Assembly (NCBI RefSeq): GCF_014203555.1
Contig: NZ_JACHJH010000006.1
Coordinates: 372,001-436,000, forward strand
Source of the DNA: Streptomyces olivoverticillatus
Lineage (GTDB): Bacteria > Actinomycetota > Actinomycetes > Streptomycetales > Streptomycetaceae
Reading direction: 5' to 3'
DNA: 64,000 nucleotides
This document shows positions 1-8,124 of this stretch, one piece after another. The position numbers were made by a program, and so were the translations under genes. Every line of letters begins with the position of its first letter. The stretch's first letter is position 1. The notes under the pieces are model-generated. The model was not told the DNA's origin and did no database searches. It saw only the letters and a list, made by a program, of their open reading frames with translations.

Positions 1-2
1 CG

Positions 3-1529
3 GGCCCTGCGGTGATCATCTCGTTCGTCCTCGCGGGCATCACCGCCCTGTTCTCGGCGCTGTCCTACGCCGAGCTGGCGGGCAGCATCCCGGTCTCCGG
101 ATCCTCGTACTCCTACGCGTACGCCACCCTCGGCGAGCTCATCGCCTGGGTCTGCGGCTGGTGCCTGATCCTCGAGTACGGCGTCTCGGTCGCGGCCGTG
201 GCCGTCGGCTGGGGGCAGTACCTCAACGAGCTGCTCGACGGCACGATCGGCGTCACCATCCCCGCCGCGCTGGCCAACCCGCCGGGCGTCGACGGCGGCA
301 TCTTCAACCTGCCCGCGCTGCTGGTCGTCCTGCTGTGCATGGCGTTCCTGCTGGGCGGCGCCAAGGAGAGCGCCCGCGCCAACACCATCATGGTGGGCGT
401 GAAGATCGTGTCGCTGCTGCTCTTCTGCGCCGTCGCGTACACCGGCATCCGCGCCGGCAACTACAAGCCGTTCATGCCGCTGGGCCTCGGCGGCGTCAGC
501 GCCGCGGGCGCCACGCTCTTCTTCTCCTACATCGGCTTCGACGCCGCCTCCACCGCGGGCGAGGAGGCCAAGGACCCCAAGCGGGACCTGCCGAAGGCGA
601 TCATGCTGTCGCTGCTGATCGTCACCGCGCTGTACGTCCTGGTCGCGGCGATCGCGGTCGGTGCCATGCCGTGGGGCCAGTTCAAGGACTCCGAGGCCGC
701 GCTGGCCGGGATCATGAAGGACGTCACCGGCCAGAGCTTCTGGGCCGTGCTGCTCGCCGCCGGTGCGGTCATCGCCATCGCGAGCGTCGTGCTGACCGTG
801 CTCTACGGCCAGACCCGCATCCTCTTCGCGATGTCCCGCGACGGCCTGGTCCCCAAGACCTTCGCCAAGGTCAACCCGCGCAACGGTGTGCCGCGCAGCA
901 ACACGGTGATCGTCTCCCTCTTCTGCGGCATCCTCGCCGCGGCGATCCCGCTGGGCCAGCTGGCCGACGCCACGAGCATCGGCACGCTCTTCGCCTTCGC
1001 CCTGGTCAACGTGGCCGTCATGGTGCTCCGCCGCACCCGCCCCGGGATGCGCCGCACCTTCCGGGTCCCGTTCGGCCCGCTCTTCCCGGCCATCGGCCTG
1101 GTGATGTGCGTGTACATGATGGGCAGCCTCGACGTGGTCACCTGGGAGGTCTTCGGCGGCTGGATGCTCGTCGGCCTCGTCATCTACTTCGCCTACGGCA
1201 TGAGCCGCTCGAAGCTGGCGACGGAGGGCGCGGAGCTGCTCGAGCCGGTGGCTGTGGAATCCGCGGACGCGGGTGAGCCGAAGGCTGCGGCCAAGGTCGC
1301 GGTGAAGGCCGCGGCCAAGGGTGAGGCCAAGGCCGCCGAGGTGAAGAAGGCCGCCGAGCCGAAGAAGACCGGTGAGGAGCCGAAGAAGGCCGCCGAGCCG
1401 GGGAAGGCCGCTGAGCCGAAGAAGGCCGCCGGGTCGGCCAAGGCCGGGGCCAAGCCCGCCGCCAAGCCCCGGCCGGCGAGGCCGGGCAAGAATGCCAAGG
1501 GCCGGAAGAAGAGCAAGCGACGGCGCTAG
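3..1529 (+). CDS. APC-family amino-acid permease (5' truncated)
   Basis: Polytopic membrane transporter of the amino acid/polyamine/organocation superfamily, closest in feel to the cationic amino-acid transporters. The frame is open from the first bases of the window and already reads the second membrane helix, so the real start lies upstream; the GTG at 12 is internal. About ten hydrophobic segments follow, with family-typical stretches such as FFSYIGFDAAST and GQTRILFAMSRDGL. The last 85 or so residues (from about base 1270) are a hydrophilic tail made almost only of Lys, Ala, Pro and Glu with repeated AAEPKK-like units, ending in RRR, presumably cytoplasmic. The substrate is unknown. An Lrp-type regulator and lysine-catabolic genes lie just downstream, which makes a basic amino acid plausible (inference). 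Confidence 0.85.
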   Translation, partial: GPAVIISFVLAGITALFSALSYAELAGSIPVSGSSYSYAYATLGELIAWVCGWCLILEYGVSVAAVAVGWGQYLNELLDGTIGVTIPAALANPPGVDGGIFNLPALLVVLLCMAFLLGGAKESARANTIMVGVKIVSLLLFCAVAYTGIRAGNYKPFMPLGLGGVSAAGATLFFSYIGFDAASTAGEEAKDPKRDLPKAIMLSLLIVTALYVLVAAIAVGAMPWGQFKDSEAALAGIMKDVTGQSFWAVLLAAGAVIAIASVVLTVLYGQTRILFAMSRDGLVPKTFAKVNPRNGVPRSNTVIVSLFCGILAAAIPLGQLADATSIGTLFAFALVNVAVMVLRRTRPGMRRTFRVPFGPLFPAIGLVMCVYMMGSLDVVTWEVFGGWMLVGLVIYFAYGMSRSKLATEGAELLEPVAVESADAGEPKAAAKVAVKAAAKGEAKAAEVKKAAEPKKTGEEPKKAAEPGKAAEPKKAAGSAKAGAKPAAKPRPARPGKNAKGRKKSKRRR

Positions 1530-1711
1530 CTCGGTCCGGCCGGCTCCAGCGAGAGCGAAACCGCGGGTCGCGTGGGTCCCCTGTACGGGTGACCCCGCGG
1601 CCCGCGGGCGTTCCCGGGCCGTTCACCCGGTTCTGGGCGGGCGGAACACCGAAAGCGTGATCTACTGCTCGTGGCAAACAGCAGGTACCCCGTAGAAAAG
1701 ATCGACCCGCC

Positions 1712-2167
1712 GTGCGATTGAACGAGCTCGACGAACGCATCGTGCATGCCCTGGCCGAAGACGCCAGGCGCTCCTACGCCGACATCGGCTCGGAGGTCGG
1801 CCTCTCCGCGCCCGCCGTCAAACGGCGCGTGGACCGGCTGCGCGCCGAGGGCGCCATCACCGGCTTCACCGTCCGGGTCGACCCCGCCGCCCTCGGCTGG
1901 GAGACGGAAGGCTTCATCGAGCTCTACTGCCGCCGCAACACCTCCCCGGAAGCCATCCACCGCGGCCTCTCGCGCTACCCCGAGGTGGCCTCCGCCTCCA
2001 CCGTCACCGGCGAGGCCGACGCCATCGTCCAGATCTTCGCCTCGGACATGCGTCACTTCGAGCGCGTGCTGGAGCGCATCGCGGGCGAGCCCTTCGTGGA
2101 GCGCACCAAGTCGGTGCTGGTGCTCTCCCCGCTGCTGCGCCGCTTCAGCTCCGGCGCACCCTCCTGA
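1712..2167 (+). CDS. Lrp/AsnC-family transcriptional regulator
   Basis: A 151-residue protein with the standard Lrp layout: an N-terminal winged helix-turn-helix (about residues 4-50, with LDERIVHALAEDARRSYADI and the recognition-helix region GLSAPAVKRRVDRL), a linker, and a C-terminal ligand-sensing RAM domain (about 65-140) with the acidic turn VTGEADAIVQI. Such proteins usually sense amino acids. The GTG at 1712 places the start directly before the first helix; no strong ribosome binding site is visible. It sits between an amino-acid permease and the lysine monooxygenase pair, so control of one or both is a reasonable guess. Length matches the family. Confidence 0.9.
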   Translation: MRLNELDERIVHALAEDARRSYADIGSEVGLSAPAVKRRVDRLRAEGAITGFTVRVDPAALGWETEGFIELYCRRNTSPEAIHRGLSRYPEVASASTVTGEADAIVQIFASDMRHFERVLERIAGEPFVERTKSVLVLSPLLRRFSSGAPS

Positions 2168-2182
2168 CCCCTTCCGCCCCGG

Positions 2183-2731
2183 TCAGCCCTTGGGCAGCGG
2201 CTGCGGCTCCCACGGCGCCACCGTGAAGTCGCCGCTCTCGACGATCTCGTAGGGCGCGGAGCTCACGCACTTGGGCAGGTCCTTCATGCTGCTCGGGTCG
2301 TTCGTGATCGCCCAGCTGTAGCCGAGCCGGTCCCGCTTGCCCTTGCCCTGGTCGACGACGGTGAAGCCGACCCGCTTTCCCTTGAGACCCGGCTTGTCGG
2401 TCCGGGTGACGATGCCGGTGGCCACGGCCACGTTGCCGCCGGAGATCAGGCAGTCGATCCTGCCCTCGGCCCAGGCGCCGCCGCCCTGGACGAAGCGGTG
2501 GCTGAAGCCGAACGTGCCCTTCGCCTGCTCCCCGGCACCGTGTGCGTCGAAAGAGAAGTGCACGGTGTCGCCGGAGTAGCGGTACATCTTGGCGGAACCG
2601 GTCAGCGCGGGCTCCTTCGCGAAATGGGTGTCCCCGGCGGAGTCGGCGGCGAGCGCCGGGCAGGCGACCGCGGCGGTCAGCAGCAGGGCACCACCGACGG
2701 TGGCGAGGCGGGTGCGCGAAGGACGGTTCAC
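2183..2731 (-). CDS. Small secreted protein, function unknown
   Basis: A 182-residue protein with a clear Sec signal peptide: a basic start (NRPSRTR), a hydrophobic core (VGGALLLTAAVACPALA) and an Ala-x-Ala cleavage region near residue 27. The mature part contains two Cys residues (in DCLIS and KCVSS) that could form a disulfide, and ends in a Pro/Gln/Trp-rich tail. The GTG at 2731 is chosen over an upstream start because it begins the signal peptide and is preceded by AAAGGG. I do not recognise the family. It is divergent from davA, and the 333 bp between them hold repeats that could regulate both genes. Confidence 0.75.
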   Translation of the reverse strand: MNRPSRTRLATVGGALLLTAAVACPALAADSAGDTHFAKEPALTGSAKMYRYSGDTVHFSFDAHGAGEQAKGTFGFSHRFVQGGGAWAEGRIDCLISGGNVAVATGIVTRTDKPGLKGKRVGFTVVDQGKGKRDRLGYSWAITNDPSSMKDLPKCVSSAPYEIVESGDFTVAPWEPQPLPKG

Positions 2732-2781
2732 GGCAGGCCCTTTCGATGGGCGAGGCGGGACATCGGCCGGTGATCCCGGCC

Positions 2782-2838
2782 GGTGATCACACTCCCGCGC
2801 GGCGCGGTGCGCGCACATCGCGCCAGGGAGTGATCACC
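2782..2838. promoter_or_regulatory. Inverted repeat and repeated CGCAACG boxes in the divergent region before davA
   Basis: The arms GGTGATCACACTCCC (2782-2796) and GGGAGTGATCACC (2826-2838) are complementary except for two extra bases in the left arm, and each contains the palindrome TGATCA. Another GGTGATC lies just to the left (about 2769). Further toward davA, CGCAACG occurs at 2910, 2941 and 2963; the first two continue identically as CGCAACGAAT, 31 bp apart or about three helical turns. A possible davA promoter follows: TTGTCC at 2978-2983, an 18 bp spacer, then TACCGT at 3002-3007. An operator role is inferred from spacing only. Confidence 0.4.
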
Positions 2839-3064
2839 GCTCATCCCCATGGCGGGCCGCCGTCGGTCCGCAGGCGTACGAGGGCCCGAATCCGGCCGGT
2901 GCGACGACGCGCAACGAATCGCCGCCGATCCCGGCAAAGGCGCAACGAATGTGCCACTGGCACGCAACGTCGGCGCCTTGTCCGGCCGAGAGCGCAAACC
3001 GTACCGTCAATGCCACTGACGAATGCGTGTTTGGCCCCCGCCCGCTCGACGCTGAAGAGGACGC

Positions 3065-3865
3065 ATGACACCGCTGCGTATCGCGCTGTACCAAGGCCCC
3101 AGTGGTGTTCCCGCCTCGACCGCCGACAGCCTGCACTCCCTCGCCGGCGCCGCCCGCCGGGCCGCGGAGGCCGGGGCGCGGCTGCTGCTGACCAACGAGC
3201 TGTACCTCACCGGATACGCCCTCGGGGACACGGCGGCGGACCGTGCCGAGCCGGCCGACGGCCCCGGCGCCGAAGCCGTGGCGGAGATCGCCGCCGAGCA
3301 CGGCCTGGCCATCGGCTACGGCTATCCCGAGCGCGACGGCGAGGCGGTCTACAACTCCTTCCAGCTGCTCGGTCCGGACGGCGCCGCCCTGGCCAACTAC
3401 CGCAAGACCCACCTCTTCGGCGCGTATGAGACCGGATCCTTCCGCCCGGGGGACGAGGCCGTCGTCCAGGCCGACTTCGACGGCCTCCGGCTGGGGATCC
3501 TGATCTGCTACGACGTGGAGTTCCCGGAGACCGTGCGGGCCCACGCCCTGGCCGGCACCGAGCTGCTGCTGACGCCTACCGCGCTGATGCGGCCGTACGA
3601 GATCGTTCCGCAGACGATCGTGCCTGCCCGCGCGTGGGAGAGCCAGCTCTACATCGCGTACGTCAACCGCTGCGGCGAGGAAGGCGACTTCACCTTCGCG
3701 GGGCTGTCCTGCCTCGCCGCCCCCGACGGGACCGTCCGGGCGCGCGCGGGCGCCGGTGAGGATCTGATCTTCGCCGACGTCGACCCGGGGCTGCTGAAGG
3801 CCTCGCGTGCAGAGACCACCTATCTGGGCGATCGCCGCCCCGAGCTGTACTCGGCGCTCGTCTGA
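3065..3865 (+). CDS. davA: 5-aminopentanamidase-like carbon-nitrogen hydrolase
   Basis: Nitrilase-superfamily amidase of 266 residues, expected to hydrolyse 5-aminopentanamide (delta-aminovaleramide) to 5-aminovalerate and ammonia in the cytosol. The Glu-Lys-Cys triad is visible as E45 (TNELYLTGY), K114 (YRKTHLFG) and C148 (ICYDVEFPE). The opening RIALYQG and the segments YGYPER and YNS are very close to what I remember of Pseudomonas putida DavA, and the length matches. It starts at ATG 3065 and is followed 48 bp later by davB on the same strand, which makes a two-gene operon almost certain. The neighbour supports this role over a generic omega-amidase or beta-ureidopropionase. TNE replaces the usual PE before the Glu. 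Confidence 0.85.
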   Translation: MTPLRIALYQGPSGVPASTADSLHSLAGAARRAAEAGARLLLTNELYLTGYALGDTAADRAEPADGPGAEAVAEIAAEHGLAIGYGYPERDGEAVYNSFQLLGPDGAALANYRKTHLFGAYETGSFRPGDEAVVQADFDGLRLGILICYDVEFPETVRAHALAGTELLLTPTALMRPYEIVPQTIVPARAWESQLYIAYVNRCGEEGDFTFAGLSCLAAPDGTVRARAGAGEDLIFADVDPGLLKASRAETTYLGDRRPELYSALV

Positions 3866-3913
3866 GCTCGCTCGCCCCATCCCCACCCCCCTGCCAGTAG
3901 GAGAGTTCAGCCG

Positions 3914-5629
3914 ATGACGTCCACGGTGCCCACTGCCGTCCACGACGAGCAGGCCAAGCCCGCCGAGCCGCCGATCACCATGTTCGGGCCGGACTTCCCG
4001 TTCGCCTACGACGACTTCCTGGCCCACCCGGCGGGTCTGGGCCAGATACCGGCCACCGAGCACGGCACCGAGGTCGCCGTCATCGGCGGTGGACTGTCCG
4101 GCATCATCGCCGCGTACGAGCTGATGAAGATGGGCCTCAAGCCCGTCGTCTACGAGGCCGACCAGATCGGCGGCCGGCTGCGGACCGTCGGCTTCGAGGG
4201 CTGCGAGGGCGAGCTCACGGCCGAGATGGGCGCGATGCGCTTCCCGCCGTCCTCCACCGCCTTCCAGCACTACATCGACCTGGTGGGCCTGGAGACCAAG
4301 CCCTTCCCCAACCCGCTCGCGCCGGAGACCCCCTCCACCGTCGTGGACCTCAAGGGCGAGTCCCACTACGCGGAGACGATCGAGGACCTGCCGCAGGTCT
4401 ACCGCGACGTGGCGAACGCGTGGAACGCCTGCCTGGAGGAGGGCGCGGACTTCTCCGACATGAACCGCGCCATGCGCGAGCGCGATGTGCCGCGCATCCG
4501 CGAGATCTGGGCGAAGCTCGTGGAGAAGCTGGACAACCAGACCTTCTACGGCTTCCTCTGCGAGTCGGAGGCCTTCAAGTCCTTCCGGCACCGGGAGATC
4601 TTCGGCCAGGTCGGCTTCGGCACCGGAGGCTGGGACACCGACTTCCCCAACTCCATCCTGGAGATCCTGCGCGTCGTCTACACCGAGGCCGACGACCACC
4701 ACCGCGGCATCGTCGGCGGCAGCCAGCAGCTGCCGCTGCGGCTGTGGGAGCGCGAGCCGCAGAAGATCATCCACTGGGCGCCCGGCACCTCGCTGTCCAC
4801 GCTGCACGGCGGCACCCCCCGCCCGGCCGTGACCAGGCTGCACCGCACGGCGGGCAATCACATCACGGTCACGGACGCGAGCGGTGACATCCGCACCTAC
4901 CGGGCGGCGATCTTCACGGCGCAGTCGTGGATGCTGCTGTCGAAGATCGAGTGCGACGACTCGCTCTTCCCCATCGACCACTGGACGGCGATGGAGCGCA
5001 CCCACTACATGGAGTCGTCCAAGCTGTTCGTGCCGGTCGACCGGCCGTTCTGGCTGGACAAGGCCGTCGACGACAAGGGAAATCCGACCGGGCGGGACGT
5101 CATGTCGATGACGCTCACCGACCGGATGACCCGCGGCACCTACCTGCTGGACGACGGGCCGGACAAGCCCGCCGTCATCTGCCTGTCGTACACCTGGTGC
5201 GACGACAGCCTCAAGTGGCTGCCGCTGTCGGCGAACGAGCGCATGGAGGTCATGCTCAAGTCGCTCGGCGAGATCTACCCCAAGGTCGACATCCGCAAGC
5301 ACATCATCGGCAACCCGGTGACGGTCTCCTGGGAGAACGAGCCCTACTTCATGGGCGCGTTCAAGGCGAACCTGCCGGGCCACTACCGCTACCAGCGGCG
5401 GCTGTTCACCCACTTCATGCAGGACCGGCTGCCCGAGGACAAGCGCGGCATCTTCCTGGCGGGAGACGACATCTCCTGGACGGCCGGCTGGGCCGAGGGC
5501 GCCGTGCAGACCGCACTGAACGCGGTGTGGGGCGTCATGAACCAGTTCGGCGGCGCCACGGACGCCACCAACCCCGGCCCGGGCGACGTCTACGACGAGA
5601 TCGCGCCCGTCGAGCTGTCGGAGGACTGA
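3914..5629 (+). CDS. davB: Lysine 2-monooxygenase-like flavin monoamine oxidase
   Basis: A 571-residue FAD enzyme of the amine oxidase family. Its best match from memory is P. putida DavB, which converts L-lysine and O2 to 5-aminopentanamide, CO2 and water. It shares the N-terminal GPDFPFAYDDFLAHPAGLG-type opening, the dinucleotide fold GGGLSG at 58-63, GGRLRT, MGAMRFPPSS, GFGTGGWDTDFPNS, FMGAFKANLPGHYRYQRR and the C-terminal FAD-contact segment FLAGDDISWTAGW. The start at 3914 follows AGGAGAG. Tryptophan 2-monooxygenase (IaaM) is the main alternative, but the paired gene is DavA-like. The later genes davT and davD (5-aminovalerate to glutarate) are not in the window, so the end product here is probably 5-aminovalerate. 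Confidence 0.88.
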   Translation: MTSTVPTAVHDEQAKPAEPPITMFGPDFPFAYDDFLAHPAGLGQIPATEHGTEVAVIGGGLSGIIAAYELMKMGLKPVVYEADQIGGRLRTVGFEGCEGELTAEMGAMRFPPSSTAFQHYIDLVGLETKPFPNPLAPETPSTVVDLKGESHYAETIEDLPQVYRDVANAWNACLEEGADFSDMNRAMRERDVPRIREIWAKLVEKLDNQTFYGFLCESEAFKSFRHREIFGQVGFGTGGWDTDFPNSILEILRVVYTEADDHHRGIVGGSQQLPLRLWEREPQKIIHWAPGTSLSTLHGGTPRPAVTRLHRTAGNHITVTDASGDIRTYRAAIFTAQSWMLLSKIECDDSLFPIDHWTAMERTHYMESSKLFVPVDRPFWLDKAVDDKGNPTGRDVMSMTLTDRMTRGTYLLDDGPDKPAVICLSYTWCDDSLKWLPLSANERMEVMLKSLGEIYPKVDIRKHIIGNPVTVSWENEPYFMGAFKANLPGHYRYQRRLFTHFMQDRLPEDKRGIFLAGDDISWTAGWAEGAVQTALNAVWGVMNQFGGATDATNPGPGDVYDEIAPVELSED

Positions 5630-5673
5630 CCCTCCTCGCTGCCGCCGCCGCACCCGCCCGGTGCGGCGGCGCT

Positions 5674-6390
5674 TCAGCCCAGGGGTGTGAGCAGACACCG
5701 GCTCACCATCCCCACGCTCGCGTCGACGCGGTCCGTGAACTCCTCGGCCAGATCGGGCAGGGAGCGCATCGCCCACAGTGCGCGGAAGGACGCCCAGGCC
5801 GCATTGCGCGCGGCCTCCAGCGTCCACGAGCCGACCAGGTGCGTCAGCGGATCGGCCACGTCCAGCAGATCCGGCCCCGGCATCAACTCCTCGCGGATGC
5901 GCTCCTCCATGGACGTGAGCAGCTCGCCGATCCGGTGGAAGTCGGCCTCCAGCGCGCGCGGTTCGGCATCGACGGCCCGGCAGGTCTCGGCGAGGGCCAG
6001 CGCCAGATCGTGCCCGATGTGGGCGTTGATCCCCGCGAGCGCGAACTGCAGGGGCTGCACGGCCGGATGGCCCCGCAGCTGGAACAGCGGTCGCCAGCAG
6101 GCGGGCGTCCGCCGCCCGGCGGAGGCCTGGTCGACGGCGTGCAGAAAGCGCTTGGCGAAGCGCACGTCCAGCTCCGCGGCCGCCTTGCGGTCACGGAACG
6201 TGCCGCTCGCCACCCGGCGGCCGACTTCTTCGGTGACCGCCAGATACACCCGGTTGAAGACGGCCACCCCGTCCCTCGGCGGCAGTGCGGCCTCCAGGCT
6301 CCGCATCCGCGCCAGTACCCAGTCGATACCGGCGGGCACCGCCGGCTGCGCCCGCGTCATCGTCATATGCACAGAGTGACAGTCGAACAC
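5674..6390 (-). CDS. DUF5995-family protein
   Basis: A mostly helical, soluble protein of about 230-238 residues. Recognisable family segments are a Pro-Pro-Arg-Asp-Gly-Val stretch followed by FNRVYLAVTE, a central DVRFAKRFLHAVDQA, WRPLFQLR, and FALAGINAHIGHDLALAL with conserved His and Asp residues that could form a metal or active site. No biochemical role is known to me for the family. The GTG at 6390 is the longest start; ATGs at 6366 and 6360 are equally possible because no good ribosome binding site precedes any of them. It is convergent with davB (44 bp apart) and does not obviously belong with it. Confidence 0.65.
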   Translation of the reverse strand: MFDCHSVHMTMTRAQPAVPAGIDWVLARMRSLEAALPPRDGVAVFNRVYLAVTEEVGRRVASGTFRDRKAAAELDVRFAKRFLHAVDQASAGRRTPACWRPLFQLRGHPAVQPLQFALAGINAHIGHDLALALAETCRAVDAEPRALEADFHRIGELLTSMEERIREELMPGPDLLDVADPLTHLVGSWTLEAARNAAWASFRALWAMRSLPDLAEEFTDRVDASVGMVSRCLLTPLG

Positions 6391-6474
6391 GGAGCGTAGG
6401 TGATCGGGCCGGGCATTTAACTCGAACGGGTGAACGGATCGCCGGGTCCGGGCGGCTTCAGCTCTGGGGCGGTG

Positions 6475-7893
6475 TCAGCTCCGGGGTGGTGTCCCGCCCT
6501 GTACCGGGCCGCCTTCGCCCGCGGTGTCGTCGTAACCGCTGGTCCCCGAGTCCAGCAGCGGCCCCTGCTGCTTGAGGTGCGCCGGGGCCATGGCCCGCAG
6601 GGCGTGGTAGCCGCTGATGACCACGATCGTGCCCAGCGCGATGCCGCTCAGCTCGAAGTTCCGGCTGATCTTGAGGCTGACGCCGCCGATGCCGATGATG
6701 ACGCCCGCCGCCACCGGCACCAGGTTCAGCGGATTGCGCAGATCCACCTTGTTGTGCACCCAGATCTGCGCACCCAGCAGGCCGATCATGCCGTAGAGGA
6801 TCACGGTGATGCCGCCCAGGACGCCGCCCGGGATGGCCGCGACGACCGCGCCGAACTTGGGGCAGAGGCCGAAGAGCAGCGCGAAGCCGGCGGCCGCCCA
6901 GTAGGCGGCGGTGGAGTAGACGCGGGTGGCCGCCATGACGCCGATGTTCTCGGAGTAGGTGGTGTTGGCCGGGCCGCCCACCGCCGTGGAGAGCACGGTC
7001 GCCACGCCGTCCGCCGAGATCGCGGTGCCCAGCTGGTCGTCCAGCGGATCGCCCGTCATCTCGCCGACCGCCTTGACGTGCCCGGCGTTCTCCGCGATCA
7101 GTGCGATGACGACCGGCAGCGCCACCAGCGCCGCCGACCAGCCGAAGCTGGGCCCGTGCAGCGAGGGAAGGCCGATCCAGTCGGCCTTGGACACCCCCGA
7201 CAGGTCCAGCCGCCAGTGGTCCACCGCCTCGGTGCCGCCGTGCACCGAGTGGATCTTCCCGAAGATCCGGTCGAAGACCCACGAGACCGCATAGCCGAAG
7301 ACCAGCCCGAGGAAGATCGCGATCCGTGACCAGAAGCCCCGCAGGCACACCACCGCGAGCCCGGTGAAGAGCATGGTCAGCAGTGCCGTCCACTGGTCCT
7401 GCGGCCAGTACGTGCGCGCGGTCACCGGCGCCAGGTTGAAGCCGATCAGCATGACCACCGCGCCGGTGACCACCGGCGGCATCGCCGCGTGGATGATCCG
7501 CGCCCCGAAGGTCCGCACCGCGAGACCGGCGAGGAAGAGGGCCACGCCGACCACGAGGATCGCCCCCGTGACGGCGGCGCTGTCACCCCCCTGCGCCCGG
7601 ATGATCGCAGCCACCCCGACGAAGGAGAGGCTGCACCCCAGATAGCTGGGCACCCGGCCGCGCGTCGCGAGGAGGAAGAGGATCGTGGCGACGCCCGACA
7701 TCATGATCGCCAAGTTGGGGTCCAGGCCCATGAGCACCGGAGCGACGAACGACGCCCCGAACATGGCGACCACGTGCTGGGCGCCGAGCCCCGCGGTCCT
7801 GGGCCAGGTGAGCCGCTCGTCCGGTCTGACGACGGCGCCGGGGGCGGGGGTGCGCCCGTCGCCGTGCAGAGTCCAGCGCACGCCGAGGCCCAT
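6475..7893 (-). CDS. NCS2-family uracil/xanthine permease
   Basis: Nucleobase:cation symporter-2 of 472 residues with about 14 hydrophobic segments. The two conserved substrate-site regions are present: IALIAENAGHVKAVGEMTG in helix 8 and GGPANTTYSENIGVMAATRV in helix 10, each with the essential Glu. The second matches the UraA-type sequence more closely than the xanthine-type, so uracil is the more likely substrate. The ATG at 7893 is chosen because GGGAG lies about six bases upstream; an earlier in-frame start at 7932 lacks this. The C-terminus has a soluble Gly/Thr-rich tail. It stands alone, divergent from the Gly/Trp-rich gene, with no riboswitch seen in the 231 bp upstream. Confidence 0.88.
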   Translation of the reverse strand: MGLGVRWTLHGDGRTPAPGAVVRPDERLTWPRTAGLGAQHVVAMFGASFVAPVLMGLDPNLAIMMSGVATILFLLATRGRVPSYLGCSLSFVGVAAIIRAQGGDSAAVTGAILVVGVALFLAGLAVRTFGARIIHAAMPPVVTGAVVMLIGFNLAPVTARTYWPQDQWTALLTMLFTGLAVVCLRGFWSRIAIFLGLVFGYAVSWVFDRIFGKIHSVHGGTEAVDHWRLDLSGVSKADWIGLPSLHGPSFGWSAALVALPVVIALIAENAGHVKAVGEMTGDPLDDQLGTAISADGVATVLSTAVGGPANTTYSENIGVMAATRVYSTAAYWAAAGFALLFGLCPKFGAVVAAIPGGVLGGITVILYGMIGLLGAQIWVHNKVDLRNPLNLVPVAAGVIIGIGGVSLKISRNFELSGIALGTIVVISGYHALRAMAPAHLKQQGPLLDSGTSGYDDTAGEGGPVQGGTPPRS

Positions 7894-8124
7894 GACGTCT
7901 CCCGATGTCTCGCGTTGTGATGATCCGGTCAATGCTAAGCCGGGCCGTGCGGTGCCCCGCGCTCCGGCGGAGGGGCCCCCGCCCCTGTGGCCCCGCCTCG
8001 CGGTGTTGCTGCGATCGGCGCAATTAACACCTCGTAGGGCTGTATGCCTGCGACCTTCGGCAGCTCCTCGGCGTGTGCGAGGTATGCGTTCGGTGTCCGA
8101 TTTCCTGCACTACAGGAGACACAC

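Noticed and set aside
2834..5827. A 997-residue open frame on the minus strand
   Set aside because: It runs antisense to davA and davB, whose proteins are clearly recognisable; high GC leaves such shadow frames open.
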